Origin: an uncultured Saprospiraceae bacterium
Lineage (GTDB): Bacteria > Bacteroidota > Bacteroidia > Chitinophagales > Saprospiraceae
DNA: 43,154 nucleotides
Reading direction: 5' to 3'
NCBI GenBank assembly: GCA_938041445.1
Contig: CALISO010000013.1
Location: 65,092-108,245 of the forward strand
The notes beneath the pieces are model-generated. The model did not search any database. It worked only from the letters and a program-made list of their open reading frames with translations, and was not told the origin of the DNA. Positions 1 to 8,199 of the stretch are shown piece after piece; the first letter of the stretch is position 1, and each line of letters opens with the position of its first letter. Both the position numbers and the translations under genes were made by a program.

Positions 1-452
1 ATAAGGGACTTTACCGTAGTTCTACAGCTGAGGTACCATCTGAATATTATGAAATACCAATAGGGAAGGCAGCTCTGATATCAGAAGGAAGTGACTGTAC
101 GATTGTGACATATGGACTTGGCGTCAAATGGGCTACGGAAATGGCAAAAGAGCTTAATCTAGCAGCAGATATCATTGACTTAAGGACGCTATCCCCGATC
201 GATTATGATACAATCTCTACTTCTATAAAGAAGACTAATAAGGTGCTAATTTTACACGAAGATGTAGAACAAGGTGGTATAGGAGGTGATATTTCATCTT
301 ATATAAGTGAGAATCTATTTGAGCATCTTGATGGACCAGTAATCAGAGTGTCTTCATTGAATAGCCCGGTGCCATTTGCCAGTGAGTTAGAAGAAAAATA
401 TCTTGCAAATCATCGTCTCAAGGACAAGTTGAACACCTTGCTAGCCTACTAG
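1..452 (+). CDS. 2-oxoacid dehydrogenase E1 component, beta-type C-terminal domain (5' truncated by window)
   Basis: The reading frame is open from base 3 and ends with TAG at 450-452, so the gene starts upstream of the window. The visible part begins KGLYRSS, a stretch typical of the end of the pyrimidine domain in E1 beta subunits. It then runs through the transketolase C-terminal domain, with IPIGKAALISEG, VTYGLGVKWA, DLRTLSPID and HEDVEQGGIGGDI. Enzymes of this family decarboxylate pyruvate or branched-chain 2-oxoacids with thiamine diphosphate and pass the acyl group to the E2 lipoyl domain. Branched-chain or pyruvate specificity cannot be decided from this fragment, nor whether it is a separate beta subunit or an alpha-beta fusion, which is common in Bacteroidota. 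An ATG at 105 lies inside the domain and is not the start. Confidence 0.85.
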   Translation, partial: KGLYRSSTAEVPSEYYEIPIGKAALISEGSDCTIVTYGLGVKWATEMAKELNLAADIIDLRTLSPIDYDTISTSIKKTNKVLILHEDVEQGGIGGDISSYISENLFEHLDGPVIRVSSLNSPVPFASELEEKYLANHRLKDKLNTLLAY

Positions 453-540
453 AATCAGATTGACGAATACTTCATCGACATATATCAGAGTTATTACATA
501 GATTTACTAATAAATATCTAATCAACTTTTAAACAAAGAC

Positions 541-1098
541 ATGGACATTGGCAGCTTACAAACTAAGGTAGACATATATAGAAGTATCGTAGAAAACACG
601 AAAAACTACAGAAAAGACTGGAATGAAAGCCTCAAGGATATGATTATTAAAAATCTCGAAGAGATCAATAAAGAATCAGGGCTAGAAGCAAAAATTGAGA
701 TTCAAGATAATATGCAAAATCTTGAAGTCCTCCTATTCACACTTGGACAAGAGATCAGTGGTATTGCTGAAAAAATAGATAATACCGACGTCACACGTGC
801 AATGATCAAGCATAAAGGTGCTCTAATCTATCAACAATTATTCAATGGTAAGGTGATGATTATGATCTCCTACCCATTCATAGAAAATTATGGTCAGCCA
901 AAGCCTCCAAGAATGATAGAAATCCTCAGACCAGAAGAATTCAAGCCACCATATATCATAAGACATGTTGAAGAGTTTATTAAAGATGTGATAGATTGGG
1001 AAGACTATGATGATGATGCACAAAAAGGACAAATGGCTTCAACACCTATAGGATTTACAACTCCTGGTATCATTACTGAGGATGATAGTATGGCTTAA
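541..1098 (+). CDS. Conserved hypothetical protein, 185 aa
   Basis: Soluble acidic protein with no signal peptide or membrane segment. I do not recognise a family. The N-terminal half is predicted helical and charged (KDMIIKNLEEINKE). The middle has an aromatic/hydrophobic core (ALIYQQLFNGKVMIMISYPF) followed by a Pro-rich turn (GQPKPPRMIEILRPEEF), and the tail is very acidic (DWEDYDDDAQ). It starts 88 nt after the E1 gene on the same strand and may be read with it. The ATG at 541 is the first in frame and follows an A-rich leader, usual for Bacteroidota. Coding character is good and the frame is continuous, so I take it as a real gene of unknown function. Confidence 0.75.
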   Translation: MDIGSLQTKVDIYRSIVENTKNYRKDWNESLKDMIIKNLEEINKESGLEAKIEIQDNMQNLEVLLFTLGQEISGIAEKIDNTDVTRAMIKHKGALIYQQLFNGKVMIMISYPFIENYGQPKPPRMIEILRPEEFKPPYIIRHVEEFIKDVIDWEDYDDDAQKGQMASTPIGFTTPGIITEDDSMA

Positions 1099-1251
1099 TA
1101 CAAATGCTCATATCACCGCCACTAAGGATTCAACTTAGGTGGAGCTTCGAATAGTTAATCCTCAGTTAAATGTGTGATAATCAAGATGCTTATGTGCTCT
1201 TTCATCATTATATTGATGTGGCATAATTGAATTGGAAATAATGCGATCCAT

Positions 1252-1259
1252 TAAATTTA
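1252..1259 (+). promoter_or_regulatory. Possible -7 element for the PDZ gene
   Basis: TAAATTTA differs from the Bacteroidota -7 consensus TAnnTTTG at one base. A TTG sits at 1232-1234, 17 nt upstream; the usual spacing is about 19. It would give a leader of roughly 20 nt before the ATG at 1282. The match could be chance in AT-rich DNA. Confidence 0.28.
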
Positions 1260-1281
1260 AAGCATATTAGAACCTATTGTT

Positions 1282-2067
1282 ATGAAATATCTACTCCTAC
1301 TCCTTAGCATTGTGCTTTGCATTTCACTGCAAGCTCAAGATGACCAAACTACAATCATAGAAAGAGAATCTTCCATCAGCAAAGAAGTCAAGGTGGAAGA
1401 AGAAAATGGTATCCTCAATGTCAGAATTGTTACCACTGATGAAGATGGTAATCAGGATGTAATGGTTTGGTCTGGTACTGAAGATGATCCAGATATGCCT
1501 GAAGAAATCAAGGCTTATGTAATGGGTGACGATGTACAACATGGGAATATGCGGAAGAAGAAACAGATGCGGCTCAAAGTCATCGATGACGAAGGCAATG
1601 AAAAACTCCTAGAATGGGATGGTGAAGGAGAGATGCCAGCCGAAATGAAGGAGCATATTCTTGAGAACGGTCGCAGAATGACGGAAGAAGCAAGAGATAT
1701 GCGGAGAAACGAACTAAAGGAGAGACATATGGAACACCGCAAAGAAAGAGCTGAAGGTGGAGAGTATGGTGGCAGAGATAGATCGAATGGGAAAGGCAAG
1801 GGCCGAAGAGATGAAAAAAAAGCAAAACTAGGTATCGTAATTAATGATGACAATGGCTCAGTAGGAGTAAAAGAGGTGATGGACAATAGTGCCGCTGACA
1901 TAGGTGGTATGCTCCCAAATGATATCATCACAGTAGTAGATGACACAGTTATAGACAACTTCAATAGGCTTCAGGCAGAACTCGCTACTCACAATCCTGG
2001 CGATACGATAAAAGTGACTGTCAACAGAAACGGCAAGAAGAAAAAACTCAAAATCACTCTAGACTAG
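1282..2067 (+). CDS. Secreted/periplasmic PDZ-domain protein with internal repeat
   Basis: Residues 1-19 are a clear signal peptide (MKYLLLLLSIVLCISLQAQ). Residues about 46-82 and 97-127 are two copies of a roughly 35-residue unit with pattern (D/E)DEGN..(L/M).W.G....MP.E(I/M)K, so the N-terminal half arose by duplication. Residues 131-180 form a very charged Arg/Lys/Glu linker, probably a helix. Residues 181-261 form a PDZ domain, with LGIVI as the ligand-binding edge strand, then NSAADIGGMLPNDIIT and the usual closing strand KVTVNRNGKKKKLKITL. PDZ domains bind C-terminal peptides, often in envelope quality control, but no protease domain is present here. It could be an adaptor or substrate sensor (inference). 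Confidence 0.82.
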   Translation: MKYLLLLLSIVLCISLQAQDDQTTIIERESSISKEVKVEEENGILNVRIVTTDEDGNQDVMVWSGTEDDPDMPEEIKAYVMGDDVQHGNMRKKKQMRLKVIDDEGNEKLLEWDGEGEMPAEMKEHILENGRRMTEEARDMRRNELKERHMEHRKERAEGGEYGGRDRSNGKGKGRRDEKKAKLGIVINDDNGSVGVKEVMDNSAADIGGMLPNDIITVVDDTVIDNFNRLQAELATHNPGDTIKVTVNRNGKKKKLKITLD

Positions 2068-2154
2068 TCCAACTTACACAAATCACTATCCGATTAATAG
2101 CCTGAGATCTTGTTTTTTATTTCGATAGATTAATTGGTGTTTTTATAAAACCAT

Positions 2155-2210
2155 AATAGATTGTTTTGTCTGTCAAGGTTAAGACAGACCTGTATGGTTA
2201 TCAATCTATT
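2155..2210. other. Nested inverted repeat between the PDZ and SulP genes
   Basis: An outer 9-bp pair (AATAGATTG at 2155-2163 with CAATCTATT at 2202-2210) encloses an inner 7-bp pair (GTCTGTC at 2168-2174 with GACAGAC at 2183-2189, loop AAGGTTAA). The plus-strand transcript could fold into a long two-part hairpin followed by a short T-rich stretch (TTTATCC). It may be the terminator of the PDZ gene or a leader structure of the SulP gene. The rest of the 248-base gap is AT-rich with no gene. Confidence 0.4.
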
Positions 2211-2282
2211 TTATCCAATATATATGCCTTTGAGATATGTCTAATTGCTATTTCATCAATGAGTTATGGGTATTAATAGGTT

Positions 2283-2290
2283 TACCTTTG
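2283..2290 (+). promoter_or_regulatory. Possible -7 element for the SulP transporter gene
   Basis: TACCTTTG matches the Bacteroidota -7 consensus TAnnTTTG exactly and lies 25 nt before the ATG at 2316. No TTG is found at the expected distance upstream, so support is partial. Confidence 0.35.
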
Positions 2291-2315
2291 CGGGCTTATC
2301 ACAAGATGGACACCT

Positions 2316-3929
2316 ATGACTGCCTTATTACGGAATCTAACTTCCAATCCTAAAAACGATATTCTTTCTGGCTTAACTGTAGCTCTTGCCTTAGTGCCAG
2401 AGGCTGTAGCATTCGCATTTGTAGCGGGGCTTGATCCCTTAGTTGGACTCTATGGCGCCTTCTTTATGGGAATAATTACTGCCATCTTCGGTGGTCGTCC
2501 AGGTATGATCTCTGGAGCAACAGGTGCAATGGCGGTAGTGATGATTCATATGATTCAAGAAGGTAATGCAGTCGGACTTGCACTTGACAATGCTATCCCA
2601 AATCTAGGACTGCAATGGTTGCTAATCACTCTACTGATAGTCGGTAGTATTCAGATATTTGGTGGATTGATGAAGATTGGGAAGTTTGTCAGGCTTATTC
2701 CCCATCCAGTGATGATGGGATTTGTTAATGGACTTGCTATTGTGATATTCATCGCTCAATTAGGAATGTTTAAAGAAACAGTCAATGGTGTTACTTCTTA
2801 CCTACAAGGAAGTGAGCTCTATACTATGCTGGCTTTAGTAGGATTGACTATGGCGATTATGTACTTCTTACCTAAGTTGACTACTAAGATTCCTTCTGCA
2901 TTAGCGGCTATTATTATTGTTGCGGCCATTACGATATTCGGAGGTCTTGACGTCAGTACTGTAGGATCATTTATTAGAGATGGTGGCGGAACAGGACTTA
3001 ACGGAGGTCTTCCTACCTTCCAGTTCCAGATCTTCGAAATGTTCAAGACGATAGGTCCACACCTTGGATTGATAGTGACGACTGCATTTCTACTTGCAGC
3101 AGTTGGACTGATAGAATCCCTACTGACACTCAACCTTGTAGATGAATTAACTGACACTAGAGGTAGTGGTAATAGAGAATGTGTTGCACAGGGTGTAGGT
3201 AATATACTCAGCGGACTCTTTGGAGGAATGGGAGGATGTGCCATGATTGGTCAGTCTATTATCAATGTGAAGTCTGGTGGTAGAGGTAGACTTTCGGGTA
3301 TAGTAGCTTCCATAACTTTACTTTGTTTCGTTCTCTTTGCATCTAAGTTGATTGAACAAATACCAATCGCCGCACTCGTCGGTGTGATGTTTATGGTTGT
3401 AATTGGGACATTCGCCTGGAGTAGTTTTAGAATCATCAATAAGATTCCAATCCCTGATGCGGTTGTCTTAGTTGCGGTATCATTGATTACTGTATTTGCA
3501 GATTTAGCGATCGCTGTAATTATCGGTGTGATCATGTCTGCACTAGTTTTTGCATGGAAGAATGCAACGATGATCCGTGCTCGTAAACGTATCAAAGAAG
3601 ATGGTACTAAGGTCTATGAAATCTGGGGGCCGTTATTTTTTGGATCAGTACAGAACTTCACTCAGAAATTTGATGTCAAAAATGACCCAGATAATATCGA
3701 AATAGACTTCATAGAATCAAAGGTTAATGATCACTCAGGAATAGAAGCTCTCCGAAATATTGCCAATAAATATCTAGATGCAGGAAAGACCGTCAGAATA
3801 ACTCACCTCAGTCCCGAGTGTCAAATATTGCTGACTAAAGCTAATCCGAAATGGAAGGATCATATCGAGACAAGTATTGATGATCCGAGATATTATGTAG
3901 TTACGGATACGATAGACCAACAGGTGTAA
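2316..3929 (+). CDS. SulP/SLC26 family inorganic anion transporter with STAS domain
   Basis: Inner-membrane transporter of 537 residues, normal for the family. The N-terminus carries the SulP signature region (DILSGLTVALALVPEAVAFAF, then GLYGAFFMGIITAIFGGRPG and ISGATGAM). About 12-14 hydrophobic segments follow up to near residue 420. A cytosolic STAS domain occupies about 430-537 (VYEIWGPLFFGS, IDFIESKVNDHSGIEAL). SulP proteins move sulfate, bicarbonate or other anions with sodium or protons; the substrate cannot be read from the sequence. The start at 2316 is chosen because the family signature begins about 15 residues later; the ATG at 2306 is in another frame. Nearest neighbours show no sulfate-assimilation genes. 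Confidence 0.93.
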   Translation: MTALLRNLTSNPKNDILSGLTVALALVPEAVAFAFVAGLDPLVGLYGAFFMGIITAIFGGRPGMISGATGAMAVVMIHMIQEGNAVGLALDNAIPNLGLQWLLITLLIVGSIQIFGGLMKIGKFVRLIPHPVMMGFVNGLAIVIFIAQLGMFKETVNGVTSYLQGSELYTMLALVGLTMAIMYFLPKLTTKIPSALAAIIIVAAITIFGGLDVSTVGSFIRDGGGTGLNGGLPTFQFQIFEMFKTIGPHLGLIVTTAFLLAAVGLIESLLTLNLVDELTDTRGSGNRECVAQGVGNILSGLFGGMGGCAMIGQSIINVKSGGRGRLSGIVASITLLCFVLFASKLIEQIPIAALVGVMFMVVIGTFAWSSFRIINKIPIPDAVVLVAVSLITVFADLAIAVIIGVIMSALVFAWKNATMIRARKRIKEDGTKVYEIWGPLFFGSVQNFTQKFDVKNDPDNIEIDFIESKVNDHSGIEALRNIANKYLDAGKTVRITHLSPECQILLTKANPKWKDHIETSIDDPRYYVVTDTIDQQV

Positions 3930-3960
3930 TGGATGTTCCCTTTACTAAGATCTTAAACAA

Positions 3961-6900
3961 TTATATCTCATATTTATAGTACGTTGCTTGGTTGACAAGC
4001 TTTCCATAGAGATTATTTTTCGATAAGACCTTCTCATCTCCTAGTAGGATAAATTGCTCTCTTGCTCTTGTAATAGCTACGTTTAACTTTCTATCTACAC
4101 CTTCCGATGAGAGTGATACAATTTGTCTGAATTGGCTTGGATGATTAATGGTGGAGGCATAGATGATGATATCCTTTGCCCCTCCTTGATATCGCTCCAC
4201 TGTGTCGACAGTAATCGGGATTGTGATCTTAGCATCAAATATGTGTTGGTTAATCAACGCAATCTGAGCTCTGAATGGCGCTATTACTCCGATGCTTATC
4301 TCTTCATTTGCGATATCGTTTCTTTGTAAGTGTAGCTCATATTCTTGGGCAATTTTTACAATAACTTTGGCTTGGGCCACATTTTGCCGTTGAGTAAAAT
4401 CTTCTTCTGCATCACATTGAATAAAATAGATTCTCTCGGGCATCGATGCGACTAGCTTCTCAGAACTGCCACTCGTCAATCGAGGGATGGTGTCAATAGT
4501 TTGTAGCTGACCTTGATAGAAGTGTTCATTGACATACTCCATGATATCTCTATGCATCCTTCCTTGCTCATTGAGGAGACCCATAGATTCTGTCCATTGA
4601 TTTTCTTGGTGGATATTGATAAGTCGTTCGAAAAGAGAATTCCTTGTGTTATGCAGATTGATTGTGTCTATGAGCATAGGGTCGACTACATCAGACTGAG
4701 CAGGATCTTGAGTCACGACTGCCGGTAGTTGTTGATGATCACCGATGAGAATCCACTTTGGCAACTTAGGTAGTAGGCCGATGAGCATAGGCTCAAGCAG
4801 TTGAGATGCTTCATCCACGATCACAAGATCGAAGTCAATCAAGTCAAATACACCTCTTTGACTCATCATACTAGACACAGTTGACACGATGATATCCTTC
4901 CCTTGAAACAGCTCTTGTAATTTGGCCCTAGACGCAATCTCTTGCAGATGTGAGGATAACAAGTCATCTACAAATTCTGGAGCACAGCTAAATCTTGATC
5001 CGATACGTAGGCTTCTCTTACGTAGCACTTCATCATCAAAGAGAGCTCTGCATATCTCATCTACAGCTCGATTAGTGAAGCTGATAATGAGGATTTTTTG
5101 TTTTCTGTGACAAAACGATTCATTGACGATGGCATTGAGCACTTTAGAGGTCTTCCCCGTTCCTGGCGGGCCCCAGATGAGGTAATATTCCTCAGCTGCT
5201 AGTGCTTCCTTGATTACGAGTCTTTGATTATTTGTGATATCATATTCCCCTACGAGGTCTACCATCTTGCCACACTTAGGCTTTCTAGTTCCTAATATTA
5301 ATTGCTTTATTCGGTCTTCTGATTCTAGAAAACCAAAAAGGCTTCTGTACATTCCATTAAAACTAGAGTCGATAAGATCTCCATCGAGATGCCATTGGAC
5401 ATATTGGTTAAAGACTTCAAAATTCTGTTGTAGGTTACGAAGTCGGACTGTCACCTTCTCTTGGTCAATCTGAATGATCGTACACTTGAACACTTGGCTA
5501 CTGAGTGGCTGTGTTGCATCTTCTATGTGTGGATAGAGGACAGCGATATCTCCTTTTCGGAATTTGGATAGTGTTTTCTGTGACTTCGAGCGATTCAAGA
5601 TGATGTGAGGTGTGTCCACAGTTTCCTTAATCTCCACAATTTCAAGATAGAGCAATGAGGAGAATAACTTCGCTTTTTGCGTAAGCGTATGGCACCACAA
5701 AGATGCAAAACCGCCTCTACCATCTCCAGAGGTGCTTCCTATCTTAGCGATATGATGCTCTCTAGCAATCAACCCTACAAAGTTCTTAAAGTATGCCGTC
5801 TCTAATGAGTCTAGATTGCTGATGATAGACATGATCTTAGTCAGATCTCTCTTCACAAATTTCCAACTTGGTGCCACCTTATCTGGATTCAACATGTCGA
5901 ATAATGACTTGACTTCAGGATCATCTACGTGAGAAAACATAGCTTCTAGTAACCGAATACTATTTCTAACCTTGATGGCATCCATCTGCTGGCTCTTCAA
6001 TGCTGGAGCATATCTCAGAGCTCGTTCAGATTGAGAACTATACAGGATATAGTTATTCGGTTTGATCTTGGGAGGTAATACGTGTCTGACTATCAAGTCA
6101 TAGAGGATCGTCTGTATGTAATGATTTTGATTAATTCCATATGCATTGGGCATATAGGGTCGGCCACTCTTGAGTTCTACGATGTCATACTTCTGCTCGA
6201 CCTCATCCGATCGATAGAGATCAAGTCTTCCTTGTAGTCCGTACTTGACAGAGTAGAAGGTCGGCTCGAGGTAGCACTTCTCTCTAATAATATTAACTTG
6301 CTTGAATTGTTGATTAACTACGACTTTCAGATTGTTGAAGTGTTCTTTTGATCGCTCCAATAGCTCTTTGGTTTGTTCATCAGTGAGTCGACTGATCGGT
6401 ATTGGGCTGATGGTAAATATCTTAGGTGCCACTTCCTTGAAGGTAATCTCCGGTTTGTAAACTAGTTCATCGAGAAACATATTGGCGATATTCCCCAACA
6501 TCAACGGTGTACTAGAATCTACGTGTAGCATCTTCCGAGTGATGTACCCTAAAATATTGATCTCGCGGTTGCTAAAGCACTGAGATACCGCAGTCACATC
6601 TATCAAAAAATCTGGATCAATCACAAATGCCTCAGGTTGCATCACACCATCCTCTTCAATAGAGACATTGATCAGATTGATCCCAACTGGCAGCTGCATA
6701 TACTGCTCCATATTCACAATATTCTCCGTGAAGAGTTCATTGCGATGTGGTATATGATAGGCCACCTTACGGAAAATATGTGGATCCTCTTCCGTGTAGC
6801 CAAGCAATATATTCTTTGTTGTATCTATCTGCAGAACAATGAATTTCATCAATGCTTGAAACTCAACTGCAGTAGAACGATCCGTTACAATATGAGGCCT

Positions 6901-7281
6901 ACTGACCTTGTCCAATGCATCAGACTGAATGGTAGGATCAATAGCTCTACACCATTTATAGAGGACATATGTACCGACCTGAGGCATCGATTGATCTGCT
7001 GGGATATCACCCGATTGGACATACTTACGCAGAATGTGACTCAAGTATAGATCAACACCACTTATCTTATATCTATTTGCTGCGAAGGCTACTTGAGAAA
7101 AAAATGTTGAAAATTGAATATTTTGAGAAACGGTAATCTCTTGAATCAGAAAATTAAACCCGTTGCCAACAAACTCCAAAAGAGTTAAATTGTCTTCCAA
7201 TTTATATAGATTTTCCAATTTGGAAACTAAATCTGGTAAAATCGATGTTTGAACAATTGAATCCTTAATATTGGCTTCCAT
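3961..7281 (-). CDS. Dna2-like protein: PD-(D/E)XK nuclease fused to SF1B (UPF1/DNA2-type) helicase
   Basis: Large protein of 1106 residues. About 1-330 is not recognised. A PD-(D/E)XK nuclease core follows: GRLDLY at 351-356 gives the metal-binding Asp354, and VELKSG at 368-373 gives Glu369 and Lys371. Residues 560-640 look like a beta-barrel insertion. The helicase follows: Walker A GPPGTGKT at 704-711, motif Ia SFTNRAVDE, Walker B VIVDEASQ at 820-827, motif III GDHQQLPAVV at 847-856, motif V VDTVERYQGGAKD at 1025-1037 and motif VI NVAITRARE at 1067-1075. This is the order seen in DNA2-type nuclease-helicases, which unwind and trim 5' or flap DNA in repair. The four-Cys iron-sulfur arrangement of eukaryotic Dna2 is not evident. 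A role in repair or in defence is equally possible. It is transcribed away from the gene at 7346. Confidence 0.88.
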   Translation of the reverse strand: MEANIKDSIVQTSILPDLVSKLENLYKLEDNLTLLEFVGNGFNFLIQEITVSQNIQFSTFFSQVAFAANRYKISGVDLYLSHILRKYVQSGDIPADQSMPQVGTYVLYKWCRAIDPTIQSDALDKVSRPHIVTDRSTAVEFQALMKFIVLQIDTTKNILLGYTEEDPHIFRKVAYHIPHRNELFTENIVNMEQYMQLPVGINLINVSIEEDGVMQPEAFVIDPDFLIDVTAVSQCFSNREINILGYITRKMLHVDSSTPLMLGNIANMFLDELVYKPEITFKEVAPKIFTISPIPISRLTDEQTKELLERSKEHFNNLKVVVNQQFKQVNIIREKCYLEPTFYSVKYGLQGRLDLYRSDEVEQKYDIVELKSGRPYMPNAYGINQNHYIQTILYDLIVRHVLPPKIKPNNYILYSSQSERALRYAPALKSQQMDAIKVRNSIRLLEAMFSHVDDPEVKSLFDMLNPDKVAPSWKFVKRDLTKIMSIISNLDSLETAYFKNFVGLIAREHHIAKIGSTSGDGRGGFASLWCHTLTQKAKLFSSLLYLEIVEIKETVDTPHIILNRSKSQKTLSKFRKGDIAVLYPHIEDATQPLSSQVFKCTIIQIDQEKVTVRLRNLQQNFEVFNQYVQWHLDGDLIDSSFNGMYRSLFGFLESEDRIKQLILGTRKPKCGKMVDLVGEYDITNNQRLVIKEALAAEEYYLIWGPPGTGKTSKVLNAIVNESFCHRKQKILIISFTNRAVDEICRALFDDEVLRKRSLRIGSRFSCAPEFVDDLLSSHLQEIASRAKLQELFQGKDIIVSTVSSMMSQRGVFDLIDFDLVIVDEASQLLEPMLIGLLPKLPKWILIGDHQQLPAVVTQDPAQSDVVDPMLIDTINLHNTRNSLFERLINIHQENQWTESMGLLNEQGRMHRDIMEYVNEHFYQGQLQTIDTIPRLTSGSSEKLVASMPERIYFIQCDAEEDFTQRQNVAQAKVIVKIAQEYELHLQRNDIANEEISIGVIAPFRAQIALINQHIFDAKITIPITVDTVERYQGGAKDIIIYASTINHPSQFRQIVSLSSEGVDRKLNVAITRAREQFILLGDEKVLSKNNLYGKLVNQATYYKYEI

Positions 7282-7334
7282 ATCGATAAAATTACGACTA
7301 AAAAATCGATTGTGACGTGCGGCAGTTTTACAGT

Positions 7335-7342
7335 CAAAAATA
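7335..7342 (-). promoter_or_regulatory. Possible -7 element for the Dna2-like gene
   Basis: On the minus strand this reads TATTTTTG, an exact TAnnTTTG match, 53 nt before the ATG at 7281. No well-placed TTG is seen. It lies in the 64-base divergent gap, so this gap must hold the promoters of both the helicase and the plus-strand gene. Confidence 0.32.
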
Positions 7343-7345
7343 TAG

Positions 7346-8131
7346 ATGAAACAAAAGATAATCGACTTATTTGAGTATAGACAATTTCCACATTTGCTCC
7401 AATACGTTCAAGAAGATAGAAGAGAGGCATTACTAGAGCAACTTATAGATTTGCAAGAAGCAGTCTATCATCTCGATGCTGTACTAGAGTCAAAGTGGGA
7501 TCTCACAGATGCAGACTTTGAACCACATTGGCAATCAATAACTCAGGCAGTCATTGATACTGGAGTGGATCCTGCTGAAGCACCAAGCTACCTCAGCAAT
7601 ATCAGAGCATATCTTAAGCACGAGATGTTTCTCCGTGATGGCATTGGACCACATCAATTGGACTTAGAAGAGTACTATTTCTATAAATCTTGTGATGTCA
7701 AACTCACTCGAAGATTAATCTACGAGAACAGTATTGAGCTGCAAGAAATGATGAACTTAGACGACTGGAGATACTTTGATTATATCACAGAGATTGATGA
7801 TGACACCGCTGATATTGTAGAGGATCATGATTCTATTAATGGTAATGGAGTTGCATTCTACTTATATGCGCATGGTCATGAAGAAGCTGTGAGAATACTT
7901 GAAGGATTTATCCATTCCGCAAAAGCACAATCACAAGCCTCTTTGGCCAAAAAGCCTACTGATCGATGGTTAACATTTATCAATTCAACAGCAGAAAGAG
8001 CCTACTATGACACGAGTGCATTGCTAGGTCAGTTAAAAAGTGTACTTTTGCATCAAGAGATAGAGATTGCAGAGAATAAGACGATCCGCTTAGTTGCCCA
8101 AGCTAAGAAGCTCAATCCCGAACTTACCTGA
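7346..8131 (+). CDS. Hypothetical protein, 261 aa, divergent from the Dna2-like gene
   Basis: Soluble, acidic and largely helical protein without signal peptide or membrane segment. I do not recognise a family. Notable stretches are the N-terminal KIIDLFEYRQFPHLLQYV, the middle LDLEEYYFYKSCDVKLTRR, which resembles a helical bundle core, and YLYAHGHEEAVRILEGF. It starts 64 nt from the start of the nuclease-helicase gene on the other strand, so the two may be co-regulated, but nothing else links them. The gene at 8200 follows after 68 nt and could be on the same transcript. Confidence 0.72.
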   Translation: MKQKIIDLFEYRQFPHLLQYVQEDRREALLEQLIDLQEAVYHLDAVLESKWDLTDADFEPHWQSITQAVIDTGVDPAEAPSYLSNIRAYLKHEMFLRDGIGPHQLDLEEYYFYKSCDVKLTRRLIYENSIELQEMMNLDDWRYFDYITEIDDDTADIVEDHDSINGNGVAFYLYAHGHEEAVRILEGFIHSAKAQSQASLAKKPTDRWLTFINSTAERAYYDTSALLGQLKSVLLHQEIEIAENKTIRLVAQAKKLNPELT

Positions 8132-8199
8132 GTTTAAGTTAAAATCTACACAAAGAGATAACCCATTTATTTTTCATACAAAACGTTAATTTTTAGATT

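Noticed and set aside
1115-1145. Imperfect hairpin after the 185-residue protein gene
   Set aside because: The stem has a bulge and no T tract, so I cannot support a terminator; the 183-base gap otherwise shows no gene.
1515-1964. Minus-strand open frame opposite the PDZ gene
   Set aside because: Ser/Pro/Leu-rich antisense product of a charged coding region; no support.
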